The notes under the pieces: model-generated
Told to the model about the DNA's origin: nothing
Seen by the model: only the letters and a program-made list of their open reading frames with translations
The model's database searches: none
Assembly: GCA_017881725.1 (NCBI GenBank)
Contig: JADGQO010000019.1
Location: 1-47,450, forward strand
Reading direction: 5' to 3'
Length of the DNA stretch: 47,450 nt
Origin: Fibrobacteria bacterium
GTDB lineage: Bacteria > Fibrobacterota > Fibrobacteria > UBA11236
Part shown: piece by piece, positions 33,510 to 41,653 of the stretch
Numbering within the stretch: position 1 is the stretch's first letter
Layout of the letters: each line of letters starts with the position of its first letter
Translations under genes and position numbers: made by a program

Positions 33510-34788
33510 GGCCTTGCCCCTCCACGATCCAACGGTAGGTGGTCAGGCTTTCCAGCCCCATGGGTCCGCGCGCGTGCAGCTTGTCGGTGCTGATGCCCAC
33601 CTCCGCGCCCAAGCCGTATTCCGCCCCGTCCGCGAAGCGCGTGGAGGCGTTCACCATCAGCGAGGAGGAATCGACGCCCGCCAAAAAAGCCTTTTGCACT
33701 TTGGGGGACTTGGCCAGCACGGCATCGGTATGCCCCGTGCCATGCCTGTTGATATGATCTACCGCCCCGGCCACGCCGTCCACGATTCTCACCGCCAGGA
33801 TAAGGTCCAGGTATTCCTCGTCCCAGTCCTCTTCCGTCGCGGGCCTGACGCTGGCATGGATGCTCCGCGTCGCGGCGTCGCCGCGCAATTCCACGTTATG
33901 TTCGAGCAGGCTGTCCAAAATTCGTTTCACGGCCGCGTCCTTCAGACCCTTGTCCAACAGCAAAGTCTCCATCGCGTTGCACACGCCCGGGCGCTGCGCC
34001 TTGGCGTTCACGACGACGCGTTCCGCAGCCTGCAAATCCGCCGTCTTATCCACGTACACGTGGCACACGCCTTTGTAATGTTTGATGACCGGGATGCGCG
34101 CCTTTTCGACCACGTTTTGGATCAGACTCTCGCCGCCGCGCGGAATCACCAAATCGATATGCTTCACGTCCACGAGCAGGTAATCGACCAGGGCATGATC
34201 GGGCTTGCGCACCAGTTGCACGGCCAGCGGATCGATGTTCTTCGCTTCCAGGGCCGCGTGGAACAGCCGGGCGAACACGGCGTTGGTGCGCGCCGCTTCC
34301 TTGCCGCCGCGCAGGATTACTGCGTTGCCGCTCTTGAGGCACAAGGCCCCGCCGTCGATGGTCACGTTGGGCCGCGACTCGTAAATGAACAGAATGGTGC
34401 CGATAGGAACGGACACGCGGGAAATCTTGAGGCCGTCCTTGCGCGCCGACTTGCCCAGCGTGCGCCCCAGCGGATCGGGCAGGCCGATGATGACCTTGAT
34501 GTTTTCCACGATGCCCTGGATGCGCGCGGGATTGAGCAAGAGCCGGTCGAGCATGGATGCGCTGAGGCCGTTGGCCTTGCCGTCTTCCATGTCCTTGGCG
34601 TTCTCGGCCAGGATTTCAGGTTGGGCTTTGAGCAATGAGGCGGCTAAAAGTTTTAAGGCCCCGTCGCGGCGAGCCACCGGCAGGCCGCGCAATTGGCGGG
34701 AAGCGATGCGGGCGTTTTCGCCCAGGGCCAGGGCGTATTCCGCCACGGATTGGGCGGCGGGGCTTTGGGATACGGTCTCGGTTTTCAT
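33496..34788 (-). CDS. proA: Glutamate-5-semialdehyde dehydrogenase (gamma-glutamyl phosphate reductase)
   Basis: 430 residues. Second step of proline synthesis, reducing gamma-glutamyl phosphate with NADPH. The catalytic Cys lies in [15 protein letters not shown] near residue 268. [20 protein letters not shown] and the cofactor-site [14 protein letters not shown] are typical, and the end [20 protein letters not shown] is the conserved C-terminus. It pairs with proB at 35575-36705, but a lipoprotein gene on the other strand separates them. It starts a chain of overlapping genes running to folP. Confidence 0.97.
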   Translation of the reverse strand: MKTETVSQSPAAQSVAEYALALGENARIASRQLRGLPVARRDGALKLLAASLLKAQPEILAENAKDMEDGKANGLSASMLDRLLLNPARIQGIVENIKVIIGLPDPLGRTLGKSARKDGLKISRVSVPIGTILFIYESRPNVTIDGGALCLKSGNAVILRGGKEAARTNAVFARLFHAALEAKNIDPLAVQLVRKPDHALVDYLLVDVKHIDLVIPRGGESLIQNVVEKARIPVIKHYKGVCHVYVDKTADLQAAERVVVNAKAQRPGVCNAMETLLLDKGLKDAAVKRILDSLLEHNVELRGDAATRSIHASVRPATEEDWDEEYLDLILAVRIVDGVAGAVDHINRHGTGHTDAVLAKSPKVQKAFLAGVDSSSLMVNASTRFADGAEYGLGAEVGISTDKLHARGPMGLESLTTYRWIVEGQGHVRK

Positions 34789-34926
34789 GGTCGTCTAAAT
34801 GTAGACAGGATTAACGGTCCGCGCAAAGCGGGCGGCGCGACCACAGAAAGGGTCTACATTGAATGCCATTCCTTACAAATCTAGGTTCAATGAATCGTTT
34901 CACCGCAAAGGACCAGGGGAGAAATC

Positions 34927-35457
34927 ATGAAATCATTGGGGATGTTGATCGTTTTTCAATTTATCATCGGTTGCGCGGCCGGATTAGACCAACTGGAAAA
35001 ATCAACGGATCTATCCAAAGCCGAAAATGCCACGTTTATTTACGGATATTCAAAAGGCGGAGGATATACCCATTTCGAGATTCGCTTGAAAAACGAAGCG
35101 GACGGAAAATATTACTCCTATTCAAAAAATTGGATGGGCATACCCTTCACGGAAAAAGAAATTCTCTATGCTTTTCCGGTTAAACCGGGTAATTGGAAAT
35201 TGGAGTCCGTCATATTTTCAAAAGGCGGACAATCCGTAGTGCCGATGCAATTGGAAAGAGGTTTCGCATTATCCGCGGATACGGGTTATTACCTTGGGAA
35301 TTTCACGAGCACGAATAATCCGTTCGGATCAAGAACGAATCCGGTTGAAACGATTAATGAGAAATCGGATAAACAAAGCGTCGATTCGTTAATGGCGGAA
35401 GAGTACTCAAGCTTCGATCCCAAAAAAACCAAGGCGATTCAATTCCAATCCAAATGA
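34927..35457 (+). CDS. Putative lipoprotein inserted between proB and proA
   Basis: 176 residues. The signal MLIVFQFIIGC ends in a lipobox-like IIGC, so the mature protein should be lipid-anchored. The rest includes FIYGYSKGGGYTHFEIRLKN and an aromatic motif, YYSYSKNWMGIPFTEKE, with no family I recognise. AGGGGAGAAATC directly precedes the ATG, a strong ribosome binding site. Codon choice is visibly more A/T-rich than proA or proB, and the gene is on the opposite strand to both, which suggests acquisition by transfer. Function unknown. Confidence 0.75.
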   Translation: MKSLGMLIVFQFIIGCAAGLDQLEKSTDLSKAENATFIYGYSKGGGYTHFEIRLKNEADGKYYSYSKNWMGIPFTEKEILYAFPVKPGNWKLESVIFSKGGQSVVPMQLERGFALSADTGYYLGNFTSTNNPFGSRTNPVETINEKSDKQSVDSLMAEEYSSFDPKKTKAIQFQSK

Positions 35458-35574
35458 ACTTGCGGGTGAAGCGGAACCGCTGGAGTAGACGCAACCCAAG
35501 TAGGCGGTTTCATTGCGGCCTGGGGTTGGTTTGAGCGGCCGGTAACGCGGGATTCAAGCGCGATTCCGCGTTGA

Positions 35575-36705
35575 TCAATAAATCACCAACTGATCCCGAT
35601 GAATCACTTCGTCCGGACCCTTGCGGCCCAGCAATTCCGGGATGCGGTGGCTTTTCTGGCCCCGGATGAGATTCACCTCTACGGATGAATAGGCCGTGCG
35701 GCCGCGGCCGATCACGTCGCCGTCGCCGTTGCAAATCTCCACGAAGTCGCCGGATTTGAAATTGCCTTTGATCTCGCGCACGCCCGCCGGGAGCAGGCTC
35801 GACTTGCCGGACTTCATCGCCTTCACGCCGCCATCGTCCAGGAAAATCTGGCCGCGCGCCTTGGAGACGAAAGCCAGCCACCGTTTGACTCCGCGAATCT
35901 TGTCCGGATTGGGCAGGAACAAAGTGCCCACCGGTTTGCCTTCCACCAAGTCCAGCAATTTCGCCCCATGACCGCGCGTCAACACGGCCGGCGTACCCGC
36001 TTCCGTCGCCTGCCGGAGCGCCACGAGCTTGGCCTTCATGCCGCCGACGCTGACCTTGGATCCCGGTTTTTCTTCAGCGAGCTTGAGGATTTCGGACGTG
36101 ATGCGGGGCACCACGGCGATGGGCTGCGCGTCGGGATTGGCCTTGGGATTCTTGGTGTACAACCCGTTCTCGTCGGACAGGATGATTAGCAAATCCGCTT
36201 CCAGGAAATGCGCCACGTCGGCGCTGAGCTTGTCGTTGTCACCGACCTTGATTTCATCGGTCGTGATGGTGTCGTTCTCGTTCACGATGGGAATGACGCC
36301 CTTGTCCAGCAAGGTGCCCACGGTCTTGCGGATATTGTCGAAACGGGTGCGGTCGCGGAAGTCCTCGCCGGATAAAAGGATTTGCGCCACGGTCTTGCCG
36401 CGCTTGGCGAAGGCCTCGGAATACAGATGCATCAAACGGATTTGCCCGATGGCCGCGCAGGCCTGCTTTTCCGCCAGCACTTTGGGCCGCGTACTATACC
36501 CCAAGGTGCCCATGCCCACGCCCACGGCGCCGGAGGTTACGAGCACCACGGCATAGCCGCGATCATGCAACAAGGATAATTCAGCGGCCAGATGATCGAG
36601 GCGATCGACGGCCGGTTTGTTGTCGTCCGTGACCAGGATTTTGGTGCCCACCTTCACGACAAGTTTATGCAGCGATTGGAACAGGGTTTTGCGAATGTCT
36701 TCCAC
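35575..36705 (-). CDS. proB: Glutamate 5-kinase
   Basis: 376 residues. First step of proline synthesis. The amino-acid-kinase domain starts at KLVVKVGTKILV and contains LVTSGAVGVGMGTLGY, IVNENDTITTDEIKVGDNDK and KVSVGGMKAKLVALRQAT. A C-terminal PUA domain (RGQIFLDDGGVKAMKSGKSS and GDVIGRGRTAYSS) completes it. The start is the GTG at 36705: from there length and N-terminus (MEDIRKTLFQSLHKLVVKVG) fit the family, while 43 more upstream residues in the same frame look random. No clear Shine-Dalgarno precedes the GTG. Separated from proA by the lipoprotein gene. Confidence 0.95.
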   Translation of the reverse strand: MEDIRKTLFQSLHKLVVKVGTKILVTDDNKPAVDRLDHLAAELSLLHDRGYAVVLVTSGAVGVGMGTLGYSTRPKVLAEKQACAAIGQIRLMHLYSEAFAKRGKTVAQILLSGEDFRDRTRFDNIRKTVGTLLDKGVIPIVNENDTITTDEIKVGDNDKLSADVAHFLEADLLIILSDENGLYTKNPKANPDAQPIAVVPRITSEILKLAEEKPGSKVSVGGMKAKLVALRQATEAGTPAVLTRGHGAKLLDLVEGKPVGTLFLPNPDKIRGVKRWLAFVSKARGQIFLDDGGVKAMKSGKSSLLPAGVREIKGNFKSGDFVEICNGDGDVIGRGRTAYSSVEVNLIRGQKSHRIPELLGRKGPDEVIHRDQLVIY

Positions 36706-36847
36706 GGGTGGAAATTTAAAAAGAAAGCGGGAGGCGGGAGAAATGGAAAGCGTGGGCGGCTGGGTCCGCCACCGGGGGATTCGCCCCGCAGCTTCTGCGG
36801 CCCGCTGGCTGTGAGGTCGCCAGGCAAACCCCAATTCGACCTCCCCG

Positions 36848-37420
36848 CTAGCGTATGGTTTCCAAATCCTTCAATAACTTCTGGTATTTGTCCCGCTCGG
36901 ACTCCAGGCGGGAAACCTCGGCCAGCAAATCGGATTTTTCTTTTTCGAGCGCGTCCACGCGCTCCTGCATCCCGCGATCGGGGGCTGTGGGCTGGGATTT
37001 GGCCGGTTCTTCATGATGCGCGCGGGCCGCCGCCCGGGCCTGGGACAAATCACGCGCCAGGCGCAAAAACGCCTCGGAATGCACGCGCCGCAAACCACCC
37101 GACCATTTTCCTTGGTTGTTTTCCAGGATCGGCAGCGCCGAGTCGGGTTCGCCCCGGTACAGCCAACACATCGCCTTCCAATAGGTTCCCAGTTCGCGAT
37201 CGGCCGGATCCTTCGAGGCTTGCAAACTATCGGCCATGCGCGAGGCCGCGTCCGACTTGCCCGTCCAGAGCATTTTCGCCACGACGCGATCGGTTTGCGG
37301 TTTATGCAATTCCAATCCGGCTGCGGGCGCGGAGGCGCAACCGGAAAACCAGCCTAGCGCCATACAGACGGCGACAGCCGGGACCATGAATTGGAGGACC
37401 ATGCGCGCGGACTGGCTCAT
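36848..37420 (-). CDS. Lipoprotein with TPR-like part and coiled-coil tail
   Basis: 190 residues. Signal and lipobox: VCMALGWFSGCASAP, so membrane-anchored by lipid. Residues 45-120 look like paired helices with aromatic turns (RELGTYWKAMCWLYRGEPDS), similar to TPR units. Residues 150-190 form a regular coiled coil ending LEKEKSDLLAEVSRLESERD. Its ATG overlaps the stop of the upstream kinase-like gene by four bases (ATGA), so the two are made together. It may be an envelope partner of that sensor. No named family. Confidence 0.75.
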   Translation of the reverse strand: MSQSARMVLQFMVPAVAVCMALGWFSGCASAPAAGLELHKPQTDRVVAKMLWTGKSDAASRMADSLQASKDPADRELGTYWKAMCWLYRGEPDSALPILENNQGKWSGGLRRVHSEAFLRLARDLSQARAAARAHHEEPAKSQPTAPDRGMQERVDALEKEKSDLLAEVSRLESERDKYQKLLKDLETIR

Positions 37421-38697
37421 AGGAAATCCCGGTTCACGATTTGGCTGGAGCGGGCCAGGTCGATCATCTGGTCGGAATCGCCGATATAGTTTTCCGTAAT
37501 CGGCTCCTTGATTTCCTTAAGGCGTTGGGTCACGATGAAGATGCGGCGCACTTCGGAAACGATGGAGTTGAGCTTGGCCTTCACCGTCTCCTCCGATCCT
37601 TCCATGATGGCGAGCAAATATTCCGCGTTGCCGCTGATGATCATGAGCGGGTTATTGATCTCATGGTTCACGCTGCGTACGATTTGCTCGATGGCTTCCA
37701 GCCGTTTCAAGCGCATTTCCGAATTCCGCTTCTCGTTCAATTGCACGGACATGTGGTTGAATACTTCCGCCAGCTCGCCCATTTCATTGCGCGAGCGCAC
37801 GGCCACCTGGAAACCCAGCGCGCCTTTCCCGATTTCAACGGCGCCCTGCTTGAGGCTTTGCATCGGGTCGAGGACTTTCCATTTCAGGATGACAGCCACG
37901 TAGGCGACCAACGCCAGGAGCAGGAACAGGGAGTAGATCAGGCGATCCTTGGCGCGGCCCACGGAATTCTTGAGGCTGATCAACTTGTCGCGGCGTTCGG
38001 CGCGCATGGTTTCCTGGACTTGGGCCAATCCATCGCGCAACGTGTTCTCGTAGGCTTTGAAAGTCTCGTTCGTCGCCGTGTCCAAGTCGATGGGTTTGAC
38101 CGGATCGGGAGCGCGTTTCGCGATTCGTAACGATGGCCCCCCGCGCGGGATCCGAGAATGCTTTCCTCCGGACCGGGTAACCGCCGTGATACGTGAGGGA
38201 TTGGCCCTGTGCTTGCCCGACGCGGCTGGTTTTATTTTTGATCCGCTTCTCCCGGCGACGGCTTGGGCCAGGGAACGGGCGAGCGTCAGCTTGGCGGTTT
38301 GTTCCTTGGCGAATCCATCCAACAACTCCAGGTATTCGGCATGCTTGTCATGCAGGTCGCGGAGCTGGCACGTGGAGCTCGCAGTTGAATCCGGCCCGAT
38401 CTCATTGAGCTTCCGGTACAAATCGTTGATTTCATCCAAGGATACCTGGAAACTGCGCAGGTAGGATTCCTCGCCCAAGGACATCAACTTGGTTCTTTCC
38501 CGCGCGCTGGATGACAGATCGGTAAGCCAACTGGATACGTAATCGTTCACTTCCGCCGACTCCGCCAATTGCCGGGTCTTGACCAGGATGATGGTCATTT
38601 CATGGAAAAACAGGATGAGCAGGAAGAGGATGCCGACGAATACGCATAGGACCACGGCGGGCAGCTGGAATCGCAGGCTATGGATGATTTTCGCCAT
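37417..38697 (-). CDS. Histidine-kinase-like sensor with no ATPase domain
   Basis: 426 residues. TM1 at about 12-33 (LPAVVLCVFVGILFLLILFF), an extracytoplasmic sensor segment, and TM2 at about 253-275. HAMP at about 276-328 (LDPMQSLKQGAVEIGKGALG) and a HisKA/DHp helix with the phospho-acceptor in VNHEINNPLMIISGNAEYL near residue 345 follow. After the second DHp helix the protein ends (DLARSSQIVNRDFL). The N, G1, F and G2 boxes of a catalytic ATPase are missing. The ATG at 38697 is supported by the TM start. It may be phosphorylated in trans or may be a dimerising inhibitor. Confidence 0.8.
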   Translation of the reverse strand: MAKIIHSLRFQLPAVVLCVFVGILFLLILFFHEMTIILVKTRQLAESAEVNDYVSSWLTDLSSSARERTKLMSLGEESYLRSFQVSLDEINDLYRKLNEIGPDSTASSTCQLRDLHDKHAEYLELLDGFAKEQTAKLTLARSLAQAVAGRSGSKIKPAASGKHRANPSRITAVTRSGGKHSRIPRGGPSLRIAKRAPDPVKPIDLDTATNETFKAYENTLRDGLAQVQETMRAERRDKLISLKNSVGRAKDRLIYSLFLLLALVAYVAVILKWKVLDPMQSLKQGAVEIGKGALGFQVAVRSRNEMGELAEVFNHMSVQLNEKRNSEMRLKRLEAIEQIVRSVNHEINNPLMIISGNAEYLLAIMEGSEETVKAKLNSIVSEVRRIFIVTQRLKEIKEPITENYIGDSDQMIDLARSSQIVNRDFL

Positions 38698-38794
38698 GTG
38701 TGACTGCCGTACCAATCCGCTTCCGCATTCACGCTTAACTTGTCGGGCGCAAGGGAGGCCTTTGGTCCTCATCTTAGCCGCTGGCGCCGAAAGG

Positions 38795-40636
38795 ATGCAA
38801 GAATTGCACAAAACCCTGAAAACCCAAAAAACCCTTGCGGGCCGGGCGTGGAATCCTTTATTTCCGGCCCTGCTCAGTTACGGTATCCTGCCGGTTACCC
38901 TGGCATCGGGCTACACGCCGGAATCCCAGTGGGTATTGGAACGCGTGCGCGACGCCGTGGCCGTCGGCCGCTTGGACGCCGAAGTTTATACGGAATTTTC
39001 CACCCGGCTGGAAACCGAGGACGGATGCGCATCCTGGGAGGAGTTGCGGTCCGATCGAGACCCAAGCCCGGATTCGATATCCGACTCCGACGGCGATTCC
39101 TTGTTGACCGAATGGATGCGGGAAGCCTGCCCGCAGTCGGCCCCGCAAGGAAATCATGGCGTCGGGCATGTCCGCGAGGAGATCGTCCCGGCCGACAATG
39201 CCCCCGCATCGGCGCGGCTGCGCGGACGGTTGGGCGCGAGACCCCGGGCTGCGGGCACCGAGGCTCCGGACTTTCATGGAGAGGCGGAACGCGGTTGGGC
39301 GCGCGCGGCCTTGGCTTGGCGCGGACCCGCGGGATCGGATTCCAATTCGACCTGGAGCGGCCCCTATTGGCGCTATGCGGAGGTGGAACGCGACCGTGGC
39401 TTTGTGCGCCTGGGCCATACCGGCACGGGAGCCGGAGGCACGCGGTTGCCGTTCGTGGCGGGAAGCCCGTTTTATGCCGGCTGGTCGGGCGCGTCGGGAA
39501 TCGACAGCCCCTTGGGCGCGCGCTTCGCGGGGCGGGACGGCTTGTCCGCCGGCCTCGCGTTGGGCCGATGGCGCGGGGAAATCGAAACGGCGTGGAACCG
39601 CTTGGAACCGCGCACCCCACAGGTAACCTCCATGCGACGGGACGCCGTGCTCTACGCTGCGGGAATGGCCGGCACGGACTGGCGCGTGCAGGCGGCGCGA
39701 CAAAGATGCGAACCCGAGCGCGAACCGGAAAGCGACCCGGTCGGGCAAGGCCCGGGCATTGCCACTGAAGATTCTCCGGAAGCCGGTTCGGGCGCGACCA
39801 TCGATGTGTTGGGCTTCGAAGCGGGATCGACCAAAGGTTGGGGCCGATTCGGCGGCGCGGTTTCGCGTTCGGAATCACAACGGGAAAACGGCCGCTGGGG
39901 CGGTTACGGGGAGGCCGCTTGGGGCTGGGACTCGCGCGTCCTGGGAGATTGCCGCATCCAATTGCGGCAAGCGACCGCCGGTTGGGCCAACCCCCTGCAA
40001 GCGCCGCAGGGTTACCTGCGCGATATCCTGCCGGAAGGCTTCATCCTTCCCGGACGCGGCGAGGGCGGCTTCACGGCCCGGTCCCGTTTGCCGTTGCCGC
40101 CCCTGTTCGGTGTTGCGCAACGCATTGAAACCGGCGCGTCCGCGGCCTGGGATTCGGACCGCGAAAACCTGTTGGCCGCCGGGGCGCGGCTGGCCTGGTC
40201 CCTGGAAAACGGGCCGTGGACCTGCGTAAACGGATTTTCCGCCCGCGCTCAGGCAGCCCGGGGAATCGCTCCCGTCGCTGCGGAAGGGACTTCGGGATTG
40301 GGCGCGCGCAGTTGGGGCCAATCCTTGGCCTATGCCCGTCGCGGCTGGCGCGCGGAGGGAGCATGGCTATGGCGCGCGGAGGGCTACCGCGGATCGCGGC
40401 CGCATCCGGTAACCTTCACGTTACATCGGATTGCCGCCGGGGACGATTATTTCGGGGTGGATCTGGGCCTGGGGGATTTCCTGGAGCCCTCCCGGTACGC
40501 GTCTCTCTCGGCCCGGCAAGGCTGGCTTCTCGGAAACCGGACTCGGTTGGATCACAGCCTCAATTTGCCCTGGTCGGGGGATTCCGGCTGGACTGGCGCT
40601 TTAGGCTACCAACTGGCGCTGGCGGTTGAGTTTTGA
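38795..40636 (+). CDS. Putative secreted outer-membrane barrel protein
   Basis: 613 residues from the ATG at 38795. A signal-like segment (WNPLFPALLSYGILPVTLAS) is followed by an acidic helical part (about 40-130) and then repeated short aromatic strands typical of outer-membrane barrels, for example WRYAEVERDRGFVRLGHTG, RFGGAVSRSESQRENGRW and HPVTFTLHRIAAGDDYFGVD. The C-terminus YQLALAVEF ends in the aromatic residue typical of barrel insertion signals. I do not recognise a family. The gene is divergent from the sensor gene, with overlapping upstream regions. Confidence 0.6.
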   Translation: MQELHKTLKTQKTLAGRAWNPLFPALLSYGILPVTLASGYTPESQWVLERVRDAVAVGRLDAEVYTEFSTRLETEDGCASWEELRSDRDPSPDSISDSDGDSLLTEWMREACPQSAPQGNHGVGHVREEIVPADNAPASARLRGRLGARPRAAGTEAPDFHGEAERGWARAALAWRGPAGSDSNSTWSGPYWRYAEVERDRGFVRLGHTGTGAGGTRLPFVAGSPFYAGWSGASGIDSPLGARFAGRDGLSAGLALGRWRGEIETAWNRLEPRTPQVTSMRRDAVLYAAGMAGTDWRVQAARQRCEPEREPESDPVGQGPGIATEDSPEAGSGATIDVLGFEAGSTKGWGRFGGAVSRSESQRENGRWGGYGEAAWGWDSRVLGDCRIQLRQATAGWANPLQAPQGYLRDILPEGFILPGRGEGGFTARSRLPLPPLFGVAQRIETGASAAWDSDRENLLAAGARLAWSLENGPWTCVNGFSARAQAARGIAPVAAEGTSGLGARSWGQSLAYARRGWRAEGAWLWRAEGYRGSRPHPVTFTLHRIAAGDDYFGVDLGLGDFLEPSRYASLSARQGWLLGNRTRLDHSLNLPWSGDSGWTGALGYQLALAVEF

Positions 40637-40806
40637 AGGTAAGAATGGTGGCCGATGGGCAGGATTTCCTCGCCGTGGTAACGACGGCCCAAATCCTCGG
40701 GAGTGCGGCTCAAGATGGATTGGATTTCCAAATCGCGGATAAACCGCGACCGCAACTTACGGTTTTTCAACAACCCCTGTAAAAATTCCTTCTCATCGGT
40801 TTCCAT
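40606..40806 (-). CDS. Small hypothetical protein
   Basis: 66 residues. It starts METDEKEFLQGLLKNRKLRS and holds a short helical, charged sequence followed by RTPEDLGRRYHGEEILPI. A very strong Shine-Dalgarno (GGGAGGAGG) lies five bases before the ATG, so translation is likely. Its 3' end overlaps the barrel gene end by 31 bases on the other strand. No family recognised. The tail after GHHSYLQ runs into the overlap and may be unimportant. Confidence 0.6.
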   Translation of the reverse strand: METDEKEFLQGLLKNRKLRSRFIRDLEIQSILSRTPEDLGRRYHGEEILPIGHHSYLQNSTASASW

Positions 40807-41034
40807 GATTCCTCCTCCCGGCCTGAGCCGGATGCGCGGACCACGTCCGCGTTCACGACCTGACGTTGATGGCCATGACGTGACTGAGGATCAATAAAGC
40901 AAAAGGCATTCCCGAAAATAACGCTAATTTTCCGAATAAATAACCGGGCCCGATGCCAATTGTCAAAATTTATCCGGAGTTGCCGAGTATTGACAGCAAT
41001 GGAATGCGATCGGGGATGCGGGGTTCAATTCCGC
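40807..41034. other. Intergenic region
   Basis: About 230 bases with no recognisable gene. The A/T-rich part (40900-40950) is the likely promoter area of the small gene at 40606-40806; I see no clean -35/-10 pair. Confidence 0.45.
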
Positions 41035-41406
41035 CTAAACGCCTGGGGTAACGCCAAGGATACGTGCGGCCGCGCCCAAACCCGACGCGTCCGCCGCAGC
41101 CCGGATCCGTCCGATGCGATCCCGCTTATATACTCGGGGAAGTTTTCCGGCATCGGCATAACCTTTCAGAAAATAATGCGCGCCATAGTGGAAAATCTCG
41201 TCGACCTCGGCCTCCACCGCCACCCAATCGGCGCGGCCTTCGGCCCGATAATCGAAACTCAAGTGGATAGGCCGACCTTTATAGTCGGCGATGCGCGCGT
41301 AGCGATGGGCCAAAAGATCCGCGGCCAGCCGCGTCCGGTATTTGCGGTAGAAGCTGAGGCCGAGGGCGACGGCGGCGGTTGAGAATCCCAGCGTGAGCAT
41401 CAGCAT
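41035..41406 (-). CDS. Membrane-anchored WYL-like protein
   Basis: 123 residues. One N-terminal transmembrane helix (MLMLTLGFSTAAVALGLSFY) leads into a short soluble part with IHLSFDYRAEGRADWVAVEA and YFLKGYADAGKLPRVYKRDR, followed by IGRI. These strands resemble the core of WYL domains, which usually sense ligands or nucleic acid in cytoplasmic regulators; here there is no DNA-binding part and the domain is tied to the membrane. AGGGAG eight bases before the ATG supports the start. The WYL assignment is tentative. Confidence 0.55.
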   Translation of the reverse strand: MLMLTLGFSTAAVALGLSFYRKYRTRLAADLLAHRYARIADYKGRPIHLSFDYRAEGRADWVAVEAEVDEIFHYGAHYFLKGYADAGKLPRVYKRDRIGRIRAAADASGLGAAARILGVTPGV

Positions 41407-41426
41407 AGCGCGTCTCCCTGCAGGTC

Positions 41427-41432
41427 ATTATA
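41427..41432 (-). promoter_or_regulatory. TATAAT -10 box of the WYL-like gene
   Basis: A perfect minus-strand TATAAT inside TATTATAATG lies about 20 bases before the ATG. No good -35 hexamer is seen at 16-18 bases; an upstream T could give an extended -10. Confidence 0.35.
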
Positions 41433-41653
41433 ATACCCGCGCAAGGAAAATTCCCCTGGTGAATTTTTCACCCGGTTTATTTCCGTCGCGCCTTCTCGTA
41501 TTTCCAAAAATTCCACGGTTTACTTTCGGTGAGGCCCGCCTACACGCGGAAATAACGCGGGAATCGCCCCGGTAAAAAAAAAGGCAAAATACCGTAACAC
41601 GCAAGATTCCGCTTGTGCGGATGCGGCGGGCATGTTCGAAATGGTAGGCGCGA

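Noticed and set aside
38858-39878. Long minus-strand frames under the putative outer-membrane gene
   Set aside because: Arg/Pro/Ala-rich, with no start signals. The plus-strand frame has a signal peptide and barrel-like strands, so the minus frames are shadows.
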